DNA of 48,720 bases, taken from assembly GCA_025458665.1 (NCBI GenBank), contig JALOSG010000001.1, positions 1 to 48,720 on the forward strand, read 5' to 3'. Positions 34,732 to 42,638 of this stretch are shown one piece after another (positions within the stretch are counted from its first letter, which is position 1; each line of letters begins with the position of its first letter). The position numbers and the translations under genes are program-made. Below the pieces are notes generated by a model that was not told where the DNA came from, made no database searches, and saw only the letters and a program-made list of their open reading frames with translations. Source of the DNA: Serpentinimonas sp. (GTDB lineage Bacteria > Pseudomonadota > Gammaproteobacteria > Burkholderiales > Burkholderiaceae_C).

Positions 34732-35478
34732 ATGCACAGCATGCAAACCCGCACACCATTTACATCGCTGCTGCTCCTGGTTGCGCTGGGCGTGGCACAC
34801 CCCACCACCCATGCCACCCTCTCCCCACAAGCAGATCGCGTGGACCTGGGCACATTCCAGATAGACCGCGCCGAGGTCACCATTGCGCAGTTCCAGCGCT
34901 ACGCCGAAGCCACCGGCGTGCGCACACAGGCCGAGCGCGAGGGCGGCGGCTTCGAATACGTGGGCGGCTGGCAACGCCGCGCCGGCTGGACTTGGCGCAC
35001 CCCCGATGGCGTAGCCCCCGCCAGCCCACAACTCCCGGCCGTGCACCTGACTTACGCAGAAGCAGCCGCCTACTGCCAGTGGGCGGGTGGCCGCCTGCCC
35101 ACTGCCGCCGAGTGGCTGAGCGCGGCTTACACCGAGCAGCGGGGCGCGCCACCTGCACCTTTCGTGCGCGGCCAGACTTACCCCTACCCCACCGGAGCTA
35201 GTCCGGACGGCGCCAACACCAGCGGCACAGACCCCTGGCCACGCGCTGCACCCGCGGGCGCCACAGTGCCTGGCGTGAACGGCCTGTACGACATGGGGGC
35301 CAACGCCTGGGAATGGGTGTCCGACCAGCGCGGCACAGGAAGCAGCGAGGAACGCCGCACCATGGGCGGCTCGTGGTGGTACGGCGCATCGCAAATGCGC
35401 GCCAGCGTGGATGCATGGAAGGCCGCCAGCTTCTATGCGGTCTACATTGGTATGCGCTGCGCTTACGACAAACGCTAG
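34732..35478 (+). CDS. Exported FGE/SUMF1-fold protein lacking the catalytic cysteines
   Basis: 248 residues from this start. An ATG three codons later (34741) is equally possible, and neither has a good ribosome site. A signal peptide covers about the first 30 residues. The formylglycine-generating-enzyme fold is shown by the segment AAAYCQWAGGRLPTAAEW and by GLYDMGANAWEWVSD and the C-terminal GMRCAYD. True FGE has two cysteines after the GGS motif near the C-terminus. Here the segment reads GGSWWYGASQMRAS, so sulfatase activation is unlikely. It ends 43 bases from the convergent cbbO. Confidence 0.85.
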   Translation: MHSMQTRTPFTSLLLLVALGVAHPTTHATLSPQADRVDLGTFQIDRAEVTIAQFQRYAEATGVRTQAEREGGGFEYVGGWQRRAGWTWRTPDGVAPASPQLPAVHLTYAEAAAYCQWAGGRLPTAAEWLSAAYTEQRGAPPAPFVRGQTYPYPTGASPDGANTSGTDPWPRAAPAGATVPGVNGLYDMGANAWEWVSDQRGTGSSEERRTMGGSWWYGASQMRASVDAWKAASFYAVYIGMRCAYDKR

Positions 35479-35521
35479 GTGCGCTGCCGCAGGTTGGCCA
35501 ACCGGGCAGTGAAGCGGCAGG

Positions 35522-37897
35522 TCAACGGGTGAGGCTCGCGTACAGCAGCGGTAGCTTTTCTGGCAGCCGCTCCACGCGGTCCACCACCATGAAATTGCGC
35601 GCACCAAAAATCCGGCTCACGTAGTCGTCGGCGCGCGGGTCCAGGCTCAGGCAGAACGCGCTCACGCCGAGGCGGGAGGCCTGTTCCACGGCTTTCCTGG
35701 CATCGTGGCGCAGGTACTGCGGGTCGCGCACATCCACATCGGCGGGCTCGCCGTCGGTCATCACCAGCAGCAGCTTCCTGGCCGAGCGTTGCGCGTGCAG
35801 CGCGTGCGCCGCATGGCGCAGGGCGGCGCCCATGCGTGTGGAGAGCTTGCCCGTCATGCCGGCCAGGCGCGCCTTGGGCAGGTCGTTGTAGGGCTCGTGA
35901 AAGTCCTTGAAGCGCCAGTAGCTCACATCATGGCGGCCGTTGGAGCAGAAGCCATGGATAGCGAAGGGGGCGCCCACCTTGCCCATGGCGTCGGCCAGGA
36001 GCACGCAGGCCTGCCGGGTCAGGTCCAGCACGGTGCGGTCCTGCCCCGCCACGCGCTCGTTGGTGGACTCCGACAAATCCATCAGCACCAGCACCGAGAT
36101 GTCGCGCGTCTTGCGTACGTTGCGCATCATGGTGCGCGTATCCGGCGGGCGGCCCATGCGCTGCGCCACCGCCGCATCGAGCGCGGCGTTCAGGTCGATC
36201 TCGTCGCCGTCTTCCAGCTTGCGCTGGCGCTGCACGCCCTGCGGCTGCAAGGCCTCCAGCAGGTATTTCATACGGCCAATGAGCGGGCGGTGTTCGGCCA
36301 CTATGGCTTGCACCACCGCCACATCGCCCAACGCGGCCGGCCGCTCCTGCACGGTGGCCCAGCCGGGGCGCTCCAACTGGATCATGTGGTCCCATTCGGG
36401 GTAGTGCACTGGCGCGGCCACGGGCGGCTTGCCCTCGCTCTGGTTGAAGGACACTCCCAGGTCTTCGTAGGGGAACAGCTCGGTGCCCAGCACCCACACT
36501 TCCTGCGCGTCGTCACCGGCACCCTCCACCTCCAGCTCGTTCACGAACTCCATCAGGTTCACGTGCTTGCGCACCTGCCTGGGCGGCGCGTAGCCAGCGG
36601 CCAGCGCGCGCTCGGCGTCGAAGCCGGTGAAGGCCCAGAAGTAGCGGTTGTCGTCGCGGTAGGGGGCGGTCTGCACATCGGTGCGGGGCTGGAAGGTGGG
36701 CGCGGCGCCGTGGGCAAAGTGGCTGCGGAAGGTGTGTGCCAGTTGCAGGGCAACCTGCCATGAAGCACTGCGCGTGTGGGGTTGCGCCAGCACCTGGGGC
36801 AAGGCCATGGCCCACAGCGCACGGCCCTGCTGCACCCACGGGTGCAGGTCCTGGTAGTCGGGGTCCAGCAGGGCGCGGGCCAGCCGGCTCAGGCAGTCCC
36901 CGGCGGTGGGCGGCGCGGGGCTGGGGGCGGCCACATGCAGCGATGCCCACAGCGCCTGCAAGCCTGGAAACTGGGCCACCGCCAGGGCTTCCACCCGGGC
37001 GTCCTCCAGCACGCCCAGCACTGCCATCTGCCAGGCACTGAGCGCCTGGGCAGATACCGGCTCGCGGGTGTAGACCATGTGCGCCGCCGCATGTGCGGCC
37101 GCCGCACGGTACAACTCGGTGGCCTCCACCGTACCGGCAGGCCCGGCGAACGCATCGTAGGCATCGGGCAGGTGAATGACATAGTCTTCAACGAAGGGCC
37201 GGTAGCCCTCGCGGGCTCCAAAGTCCCCAGCGGTGGGGCGCAGGTAGAAGTCGCGACCCCACAGTGCGCGCAGGTACATATGAATGCGGCGCTGCACATC
37301 CACCAGCAGCGTGCCCTTGCGTTCCTGCTGCAGCATGGCCAGGGAGTCGCGGGACTCCAGCCCGAAGTAGCGGATTTGCTCCTCGAACTGCGTGCGGTGG
37401 GCTTGTGCACCCCAGGTGGCCCAGCGTCGCAAACCGCCCAGGGTGAGCTGGCCCAGCAACACATCGAGCTGGCCCAGCATGGGCCGCAAGCCGCGCGGCG
37501 CCTGCGCCAGCAGCGTGTTGAGGAACTGCAGGTACTGCAGGAACAACGCACTGTCGGCCAGCCGGCGTGCGGCAGTGGGCGCGGTGCCCAGCACGCGTTC
37601 GATGACTGCCCCCGAAGTGCGGGATGCCATAGACAGCGCGGCGGCGGCCAGTTCGCCCACCGCGTCCTCGCCCACCTCGCGCGCCACCTGCGGTGCGGCC
37701 TCTATCCAGGTGTGCACCAAGCCGTCACCCCGCCCCAGGCCGTGCAAGGCCGCCGCACCTTTCACATAGTTGTCCAGCCCGCGGGCAGAGAACACCTTGC
37801 TGGCATCGGCCCAGTGCCGCTCCAGCAGCTCGCGGGCGCTAGCTTCCAGCGTATCGGTCCACTCGGCATGGTCGCCCCAGGTTCCGGATGGCAACAC
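35522..37897 (-). CDS. cbbO: RuBisCO activase subunit CbbO (VWA-domain, GTG start)
   Basis: 791 residues. Known CbbO proteins work with the AAA+ ring CbbQ to pull inhibitory sugar phosphates out of form I RuBisCO. The large N-terminal part (1-570) is helical. The C-terminal von Willebrand A domain has the MIDAS sequence MDLSEST (DxSxS) near 610 and LLLVMTDGEPADVDV near 700. A stop codon lies two codons before GTG 37897, so the start is this GTG or later. It follows cbbQ by 21 bases in the order cbbL-cbbS-cbbQ-cbbO. Confidence 0.93.
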   Translation of the reverse strand: MLPSGTWGDHAEWTDTLEASARELLERHWADASKVFSARGLDNYVKGAAALHGLGRGDGLVHTWIEAAPQVAREVGEDAVGELAAAALSMASRTSGAVIERVLGTAPTAARRLADSALFLQYLQFLNTLLAQAPRGLRPMLGQLDVLLGQLTLGGLRRWATWGAQAHRTQFEEQIRYFGLESRDSLAMLQQERKGTLLVDVQRRIHMYLRALWGRDFYLRPTAGDFGAREGYRPFVEDYVIHLPDAYDAFAGPAGTVEATELYRAAAAHAAAHMVYTREPVSAQALSAWQMAVLGVLEDARVEALAVAQFPGLQALWASLHVAAPSPAPPTAGDCLSRLARALLDPDYQDLHPWVQQGRALWAMALPQVLAQPHTRSASWQVALQLAHTFRSHFAHGAAPTFQPRTDVQTAPYRDDNRYFWAFTGFDAERALAAGYAPPRQVRKHVNLMEFVNELEVEGAGDDAQEVWVLGTELFPYEDLGVSFNQSEGKPPVAAPVHYPEWDHMIQLERPGWATVQERPAALGDVAVVQAIVAEHRPLIGRMKYLLEALQPQGVQRQRKLEDGDEIDLNAALDAAVAQRMGRPPDTRTMMRNVRKTRDISVLVLMDLSESTNERVAGQDRTVLDLTRQACVLLADAMGKVGAPFAIHGFCSNGRHDVSYWRFKDFHEPYNDLPKARLAGMTGKLSTRMGAALRHAAHALHAQRSARKLLLVMTDGEPADVDVRDPQYLRHDARKAVEQASRLGVSAFCLSLDPRADDYVSRIFGARNFMVVDRVERLPEKLPLLYASLTR

Positions 37898-37918
37898 CGC
37901 GCTACACCCGCTGTGGCA

Positions 37919-38722
37919 TCAGAAGAAGGTGCACACCGCGGCGTCCAGTGCGTCGCGCATGTCCGGGTCGTCGGTGAGGGGGCGCACCAACGCCATGCGG
38001 CAGGCGGCCTGTGCATCTACCCCTTGCGCCATGAGGCTGCCCGCGTGGATGAGCATGCGGGTGGAAATGCCTTCGTCCAGCCCGTGGCCCTTGAGGTTGC
38101 GCGCACGCTCGGCAATGCCCACCAGCTTGCCTGCCACCGGCAACGCCACACCCGCTTCGTGCGCCACGATGTCGGTCTCCAGCGCGCGTGCGGGGTAGCT
38201 GAAATCGAGCGCGCCAAAGCGCTGCTTGGTGGACTGCTTCAGGTCCTTCATGAGGCTCTGGTAGCCCGGGTTGTAGGAAATCACAATCTGGAAGTCGGGG
38301 TGGGCGCGCAGCAACTCGCCCTTCTTCTCCAGCGGCAACACACGGCGGCTGTCGGTGAGCGGGTGGATCACCACCGTGGTGTCCTGGCGCGCTTCCACCA
38401 CCTCATCGAGGTAGCAGATGGCGCCGTGCCGCGCGGCCAGGGCCAGCGGGCCGTCCTGCCAGCGCGTGCCGTTGGCATCGAGCAGGAAGCGGCCCACCAG
38501 GTCGGAGGCGGTCATGTCCTCGTTGCAGGCCACGGTAATGAGTGGCTTGCCCAGTTGGTAGGCCATGTACTCCACAAAGCGCGTTTTGCCGCAACCGGTG
38601 GGGCCCTTCAGCATCATGGGCATGCGCACCGAATAGGCGGCCTGGTACAGCGCCACCTCATCGGCCACTGGCCGGTAGTAGGGCTCGCGGGTGATGCGGT
38701 AATCGTCCAGCGGGTGGCTCAC
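37919..38722 (-). CDS. cbbQ: RuBisCO activase AAA+ ATPase CbbQ (GTG start)
   Basis: MoxR-family AAA+ protein of 267 residues, the usual size. Walker A is KGPTGCGKTRF near residue 50, Walker B is ICYLDEVVEA near 110, and the sensor 1 region is VISYNPGYQS. The presensor-type segment QRFGALDFSYPA matches CbbQ and NorQ. The GTG at 38722 has AGGGG five bases upstream and gives VSHPLDDYRI, the expected N-terminus. It is 14 bases downstream of cbbS. Confidence 0.95.
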   Translation of the reverse strand: MSHPLDDYRITREPYYRPVADEVALYQAAYSVRMPMMLKGPTGCGKTRFVEYMAYQLGKPLITVACNEDMTASDLVGRFLLDANGTRWQDGPLALAARHGAICYLDEVVEARQDTTVVIHPLTDSRRVLPLEKKGELLRAHPDFQIVISYNPGYQSLMKDLKQSTKQRFGALDFSYPARALETDIVAHEAGVALPVAGKLVGIAERARNLKGHGLDEGISTRMLIHAGSLMAQGVDAQAACRMALVRPLTDDPDMRDALDAAVCTFF

Positions 38723-38736
38723 GGCGGCCCCTGGGT

Positions 38737-39084
38737 TCACACGGTCTTGCCGCGGTAAATCACCATGCTCGCCCCCTGCGACTGGGTGAAGTTGTTGTAG
38801 CCAATCAGGCGCACGTGGTTGTCTGGGTTGGCCTGGTGGCAGGCCTCGCACTCCTGCAGGATGCGGCCCACATCGGTCTCGCCAAACATGGGCAGCTTCC
38901 ACATGTACCAGTAGGAGTCCATGAGGTACTGCGGCTCGATGTGTTCCACCGCCGGGTTCCAGCCCTGCGCCACGATGTAGGCCACCTGCTTGCGGATTTC
39001 ATCGGCCGTCATGGCAGGCAGGTAGGAGAAGGTTTCGAACTTGCGGCTGGCGGGGTCCGAGAGGCGCGAGGGATAGTCTTGCAT
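38737..39084 (-). CDS. cbbS: RuBisCO small subunit (form IA)
   Basis: 115 residues, normal for form IA. The sequence contains FETFSYLPAMT near the start, GWNPAVEHIEP, the conserved YWYMWKLPMFGETD and a C-terminal VRLIGYNN. Together with CbbL it forms the L8S8 holoenzyme. It lies 47 bases after cbbL. The start MQDYPSRL at 39084 fits the family. Confidence 0.97.
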   Translation of the reverse strand: MQDYPSRLSDPASRKFETFSYLPAMTADEIRKQVAYIVAQGWNPAVEHIEPQYLMDSYWYMWKLPMFGETDVGRILQECEACHQANPDNHVRLIGYNNFTQSQGASMVIYRGKTV

Positions 39085-39131
39085 GGCGGTGTCCTTGGGA
39101 TGGGGGTGTTGAAACGTGGTGACCAACGGGC

Positions 39132-40553
39132 TCACTTGTGCGCCAGGTCGAGTTTGTCCACCGTGTCGAACTCGAACTTGATTTCTTTCCACGTCTCCAT
39201 GGCAATGCGCAGTTCGGGCGAGTGCTGGGCGGCCTCGGCCAGCACCGCCTTGCCCTCTTTCTCTACGGCCACGCCTTCGTTGCGGGCCTTCACGCAGGCC
39301 TCCAGCGCCACGCGGTTGGCGGCGGCGCCCGCCGCGTTGCCCCACGGGTGGCCCAGCGTGCCGCCGCCAAACTGCAGCACGGAATCGTCGCCAAAAATGC
39401 TCACCAGCGCGGGCATGTGCCACACATGGATGCCGCCCGATGCCACCGGCATGACGCCCGGCATGGAGCCCCAGTCCTGCTCGAAGAAGATGCCGCGGCT
39501 GCGGTCCTCCTTGATGACACGGTCGCGCATGATGTCGATCCAGCCCAGCGTGGACGCGCGGTCTCCTTCCAGTTTGCCCACCACCGTGCCCGAGTGCAGG
39601 TGGTCCCCGCCCGAGAGGCGCAGCACCTTGGTGAGCACCCGGAAATGGATGCCGTGGTGGGGGTTGCGGTCCAGCACGGCGTGCATGGCGCGGTGTATGT
39701 GCAGCAGCATGCCGTTGTTGCGGCACCAGTTGGCCAGGCCCGTGTTGGCGCAGAGCCCCCCGGTCAGGTAGTCGTGCATGATGATGGGCGCGCCCAGTTC
39801 CTTGGCGTACTCGGCGCGCTGGTACATGTCCTCGGGCGTGGGGGCGGTCACGTTCAGGTAGTGGCCTTTTCTCTCGCCGGTTTCGCGCTCCGCCTTGTGG
39901 ATGGCCTCCATCACGAAATCGAAACGCTGTCGCCAGCGCATGAAGGGCTGGCTGTTCACGTTCTCGTCGTCCTTGGTGAAATCGAGCCCGCCACGCAGGC
40001 ACTCGTACACCGCCCGGCCATAGTTCTTGCCCGACAAACCGAGCTTGGGTTTGATGGTGCAGCCCAGCAGCGGGCGCCCGTATTTGTTCATGATGTCGCG
40101 CTCCACCTGAATGCCGTGCGGCGGGCCGCCACAGGTTTTCACGTAGGCAATAGGGAAGCGCACATCTTCCAGGCGCAGCGCGCGCAGGGCCTTGAAGCCA
40201 AACACGTTGCCCACCAGCGAGGTGAGCACGTTCACCACGGAGCCTTCCTCGAACAGGTCAATGGGGTAGGCCACAAAGGCGTAGAAGCAGGTGTCGTCGC
40301 CGGGCACGTCTTCAATGCGGTAGGCGCGGCCTTTGTAGTAGTCCAGGTCGGTGAGCAGGTCCGTCCAGACGGTGGTCCAGGTGCCGGTGGATGATTCGGC
40401 GGCCACGGCGGCGGCCACTTCCTCGCGGTCCACACCGGGCTGCGGCGTGATCTTGAACACCGCCAGGATGTCGGTGTCCTTCACCGCGTAGTGGGGCTCC
40501 CAGTACATGCTGCGGTACTCTTTCACGCCCGCGTTGTAAGTCTTGACGGCCAT
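39132..40553 (-). CDS. cbbL: RuBisCO large subunit (form IA)
   Basis: Fixes CO2 onto ribulose-1,5-bisphosphate. The protein has 473 residues. The N-terminus MAVKTYNAGVKEYR and the adjacent cbbQ-cbbO place it in the form IA group. Visible active-site segments are TIKPKLGLSG (base Lys), GGLDFTKDDEN (carbamylated Lys plus Asp/Glu metal ligands), HIHRAMHAV, the loop 6 region HSGTVVGKLEG and the phosphate-binding FGGGTLGHPWG. All expected catalytic residues are present. ATG 40553 has AGGAG seven bases upstream. The leader is unusual (see the repeat at 40564-40603). No carboxysome shell genes are adjacent. Confidence 0.98.
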   Translation of the reverse strand: MAVKTYNAGVKEYRSMYWEPHYAVKDTDILAVFKITPQPGVDREEVAAAVAAESSTGTWTTVWTDLLTDLDYYKGRAYRIEDVPGDDTCFYAFVAYPIDLFEEGSVVNVLTSLVGNVFGFKALRALRLEDVRFPIAYVKTCGGPPHGIQVERDIMNKYGRPLLGCTIKPKLGLSGKNYGRAVYECLRGGLDFTKDDENVNSQPFMRWRQRFDFVMEAIHKAERETGERKGHYLNVTAPTPEDMYQRAEYAKELGAPIIMHDYLTGGLCANTGLANWCRNNGMLLHIHRAMHAVLDRNPHHGIHFRVLTKVLRLSGGDHLHSGTVVGKLEGDRASTLGWIDIMRDRVIKEDRSRGIFFEQDWGSMPGVMPVASGGIHVWHMPALVSIFGDDSVLQFGGGTLGHPWGNAAGAAANRVALEACVKARNEGVAVEKEGKAVLAEAAQHSPELRIAMETWKEIKFEFDTVDKLDLAHK

Positions 40554-40562
40554 GCTTGCTCC

Positions 40563-40609
<47 letters not shown>

Positions 40610-40694
40610 CAGCGGGGCGGTACGCAGCACGGGGGGTGTGGAACGCGGTGGGGGCCCAACTGCTTTCCATTCTGGGCGGCTGGAACAATTAGGG

Positions 40695-40721
40695 AAAGTA
40701 GATTGTTATTACCGTAACGGT
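40695..40721 (-). promoter_or_regulatory. Candidate cbbL promoter and CbbR site
   Basis: ACCGT-A-ACGGT (40711-40721) is a perfect inverted repeat, and ATTACCGTAAC (40708-40718) resembles the operator near cbbR-1. On the minus strand TACTTT (40700-40695) could be the -10, with a poor -35 (AAACCG) 17 bases upstream. That would suit an activator-dependent promoter. The cbbL leader would then be about 135 bases long. Confidence 0.45.
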
Positions 40722-40737
40722 TTACTAAAATAAAACT

Positions 40738-41724
40738 ATGAACCTCCGGCACGCCACCCTGCACCAGCTGCGCATATTTCTGGCGGTGGCGCGGCACAGC
40801 AGTTTTGCGCGCGCGGCGGAGGCACTGCACCTGTCACCGCCCACGCTGTCCCTGCAGGTGAAGCAGCTCTCCCAGACGGTGGGGCACGCGCTGTTCGAGC
40901 AGGTGGGCAAGAAGATCTACCTCACGGCGGCCGGGCAGATGCTGGCCGATGCCTGCCAGGACCTGGAAGCCCGCATGGAGCGCCTGGGGCAGGACCTGGC
41001 CGCCCTGAGCGGTGTGCAGCGCGGCAACCTGAAGCTGGCCATCCTGACCACGGTGAAGTACCGGGTTCCCAAGCTGCTGGGGCGTTTCTGTGCAGAACAC
41101 CCGGGTATCGACGTGGCCATGTTCGTCGGCAACCGCGAAATGCTGCTGCAGCGCCTGGGCAGCAACCAGGACGACCTGTACATCATGGGCCAACCGCCCG
41201 AATCGCTCGACGTGATGTGCGAGGACTTTGCCGACAACCCGCTGGTGGTGGTGGCCCCACCCGGCCACCCGCTGGCGGGGCAGAAGAAGATTTCACCGCA
41301 GCGGCTGGTGAACGAACCCTTCATCCTGCGCGAGCCCGGCTCGGGCACCCGGCTCACGGCCGAGCGCTTTTTCAGCAGCCACCACATCACGCTGCGCAAC
41401 CGGCTGGAGGTGGGCAGCAACGAAGCCATCAAGCAGACCGTGGCCGGCGGCCTGGGCCTGGCCGTGCTGTCGGCCACCACCGTGGTGAGTGAACTGGCGC
41501 TGGGCGAACTGGTGCTGCTGGACGTGCAGGGCTTCCCCCTCATACGCCGCTGGCATGTGGTGTACCCGCGCGGCAAGCGGCTTTCCCCGGCAGCGCTGGC
41601 GTTCAAGGCGTGGCTGTTCGAGCACCGCGATGCAGGCCAGCCACCCACGCCTTTGCCCGGCAAAGACGCGAGAACCGCGCGAACCACCAAAGCCGCAAAA
41701 AGCGCCAAGGCCACCAAGCCCTGA
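40738..41724 (+). CDS. cbbR: LysR-family regulator CbbR (copy 2)
   Basis: 328 residues, divergent from cbbLSQO. The winged helix (about 5-65) has SSFARAAEALHLSPPTLSLQ. The effector domain has GNLKLAILTTVKYRVPKLL, IMGQPPESLDVM and ILREPGSGTRLTAE, which parallel the cbbR-1 protein. A low-complexity C-terminal tail (last 25 residues, rich in Lys, Ala and Thr) is absent from copy 1 and may be disordered. It probably controls the RuBisCO operon, while copy 1 controls the other unit, though cross-regulation is possible. Confidence 0.92.
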   Translation: MNLRHATLHQLRIFLAVARHSSFARAAEALHLSPPTLSLQVKQLSQTVGHALFEQVGKKIYLTAAGQMLADACQDLEARMERLGQDLAALSGVQRGNLKLAILTTVKYRVPKLLGRFCAEHPGIDVAMFVGNREMLLQRLGSNQDDLYIMGQPPESLDVMCEDFADNPLVVVAPPGHPLAGQKKISPQRLVNEPFILREPGSGTRLTAERFFSSHHITLRNRLEVGSNEAIKQTVAGGLGLAVLSATTVVSELALGELVLLDVQGFPLIRRWHVVYPRGKRLSPAALAFKAWLFEHRDAGQPPTPLPGKDARTARTTKAAKSAKATKP

Positions 41725-41762
41725 ACCCTGCACACTCCTATCCCTGCAACCCCCGAAGCACG

Positions 41763-42638
41763 ATGGCCCACTACCTCATTGGCGATTTGCAAGGCTGCGA
41801 CGAACCGCTGGCCCGCCTGCTGGCCGAACTCGATTTTTCCCCCAGCCGCGACACGCTGTACCTGCTGGGCGACCTGGTGAACCGCGGCCCCGATTCACTG
41901 GCCGTGCTGCGCCGGCTGCAGGCCCTGGGCAGCAGCGCGCACTGCCTGCTGGGCAACCACGACCTGCACCTGCTGGCTGTGGCCCACGGCGTGCGGCCCG
42001 CCCACAAAAGCGACACCGTGGCCCCCCTGCTGGCCGCCCCCGATGCCGCTGCCCTGCTGGACTGGCTGCGCCACCGCCACATGGCGCTTCACGTGCAAGG
42101 CTGGCTGCTGGTGCATGCGGGCGTGCTGCCACAGTGGAGTACCGAACAGGTGCTGGCGCTGGCGCAGGAAGTGGAAGCGCTGCTGCGCGGCCCCGGCCTG
42201 AAAGAGTGGCTGGGTGTGATGTACGGCAACGAGCCCAGCCGCTGGAGCGACAGCCTGCAAGGCCCCGACCGTTGGCGTGTGGTGGTGAACGCGCTCACCC
42301 GCTTGCGCTTTTGCAGCGCCAGCGGAGACATGGAATTCCAGACCAAAGACGCGGCAGGCGAAGCGCCGACGGGCTACCTGCCGTGGTACGCGGTGCCCGG
42401 GCGCCGCACTGCCGATACGCCGGTGGCGTTTGGGCACTGGTCCACGCTGGGCCTCATGCAGGGCCACCACGTGCTGTCATTGGATACCGGCTGTGTGTGG
42501 GGCGGCTGCCTGAGCGCCGCCCGGCTGGATGCGGCCCACCCGGCCACCGCCGCGACCGAAATTATTCAGGTGCGTTGCCCGCAAGCTCAGATGCCTGGGC
42601 AGAAGCCTGGGCAGAAGGCTGGCCAGAAGACCCGCTAG
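41763..42638 (+). CDS. apaH: Symmetrical bis(5'-nucleosyl)-tetraphosphatase ApaH
   Basis: Hydrolyses Ap4A to two ADP. The protein has 291 residues. Metallophosphatase motifs are IGDLQGC, LLGDLVNRGPDS, CLLGNHDLH and a later HAGVLPQW. FGHWSTLG and LDTGCVWGGCL complete the site. The C-terminal 15 residues (PGQKPGQKAGQKTR) are a low-complexity tail made of 12-base repeats. That tail lies entirely in the overlap with the convergent rhlE. The start MAHYLIGDLQG is family-typical. Confidence 0.95.
   Translation: MAHYLIGDLQGCDEPLARLLAELDFSPSRDTLYLLGDLVNRGPDSLAVLRRLQALGSSAHCLLGNHDLHLLAVAHGVRPAHKSDTVAPLLAAPDAAALLDWLRHRHMALHVQGWLLVHAGVLPQWSTEQVLALAQEVEALLRGPGLKEWLGVMYGNEPSRWSDSLQGPDRWRVVVNALTRLRFCSASGDMEFQTKDAAGEAPTGYLPWYAVPGRRTADTPVAFGHWSTLGLMQGHHVLSLDTGCVWGGCLSAARLDAAHPATAATEIIQVRCPQAQMPGQKPGQKAGQKTR

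Noticed and set aside
35490..35503. GGTTGGCCAACC palindrome between the FGE-like gene and cbbO as a terminator
   Set aside because: No T-tract on either strand and almost no loop. It is likely chance in GC-rich sequence.
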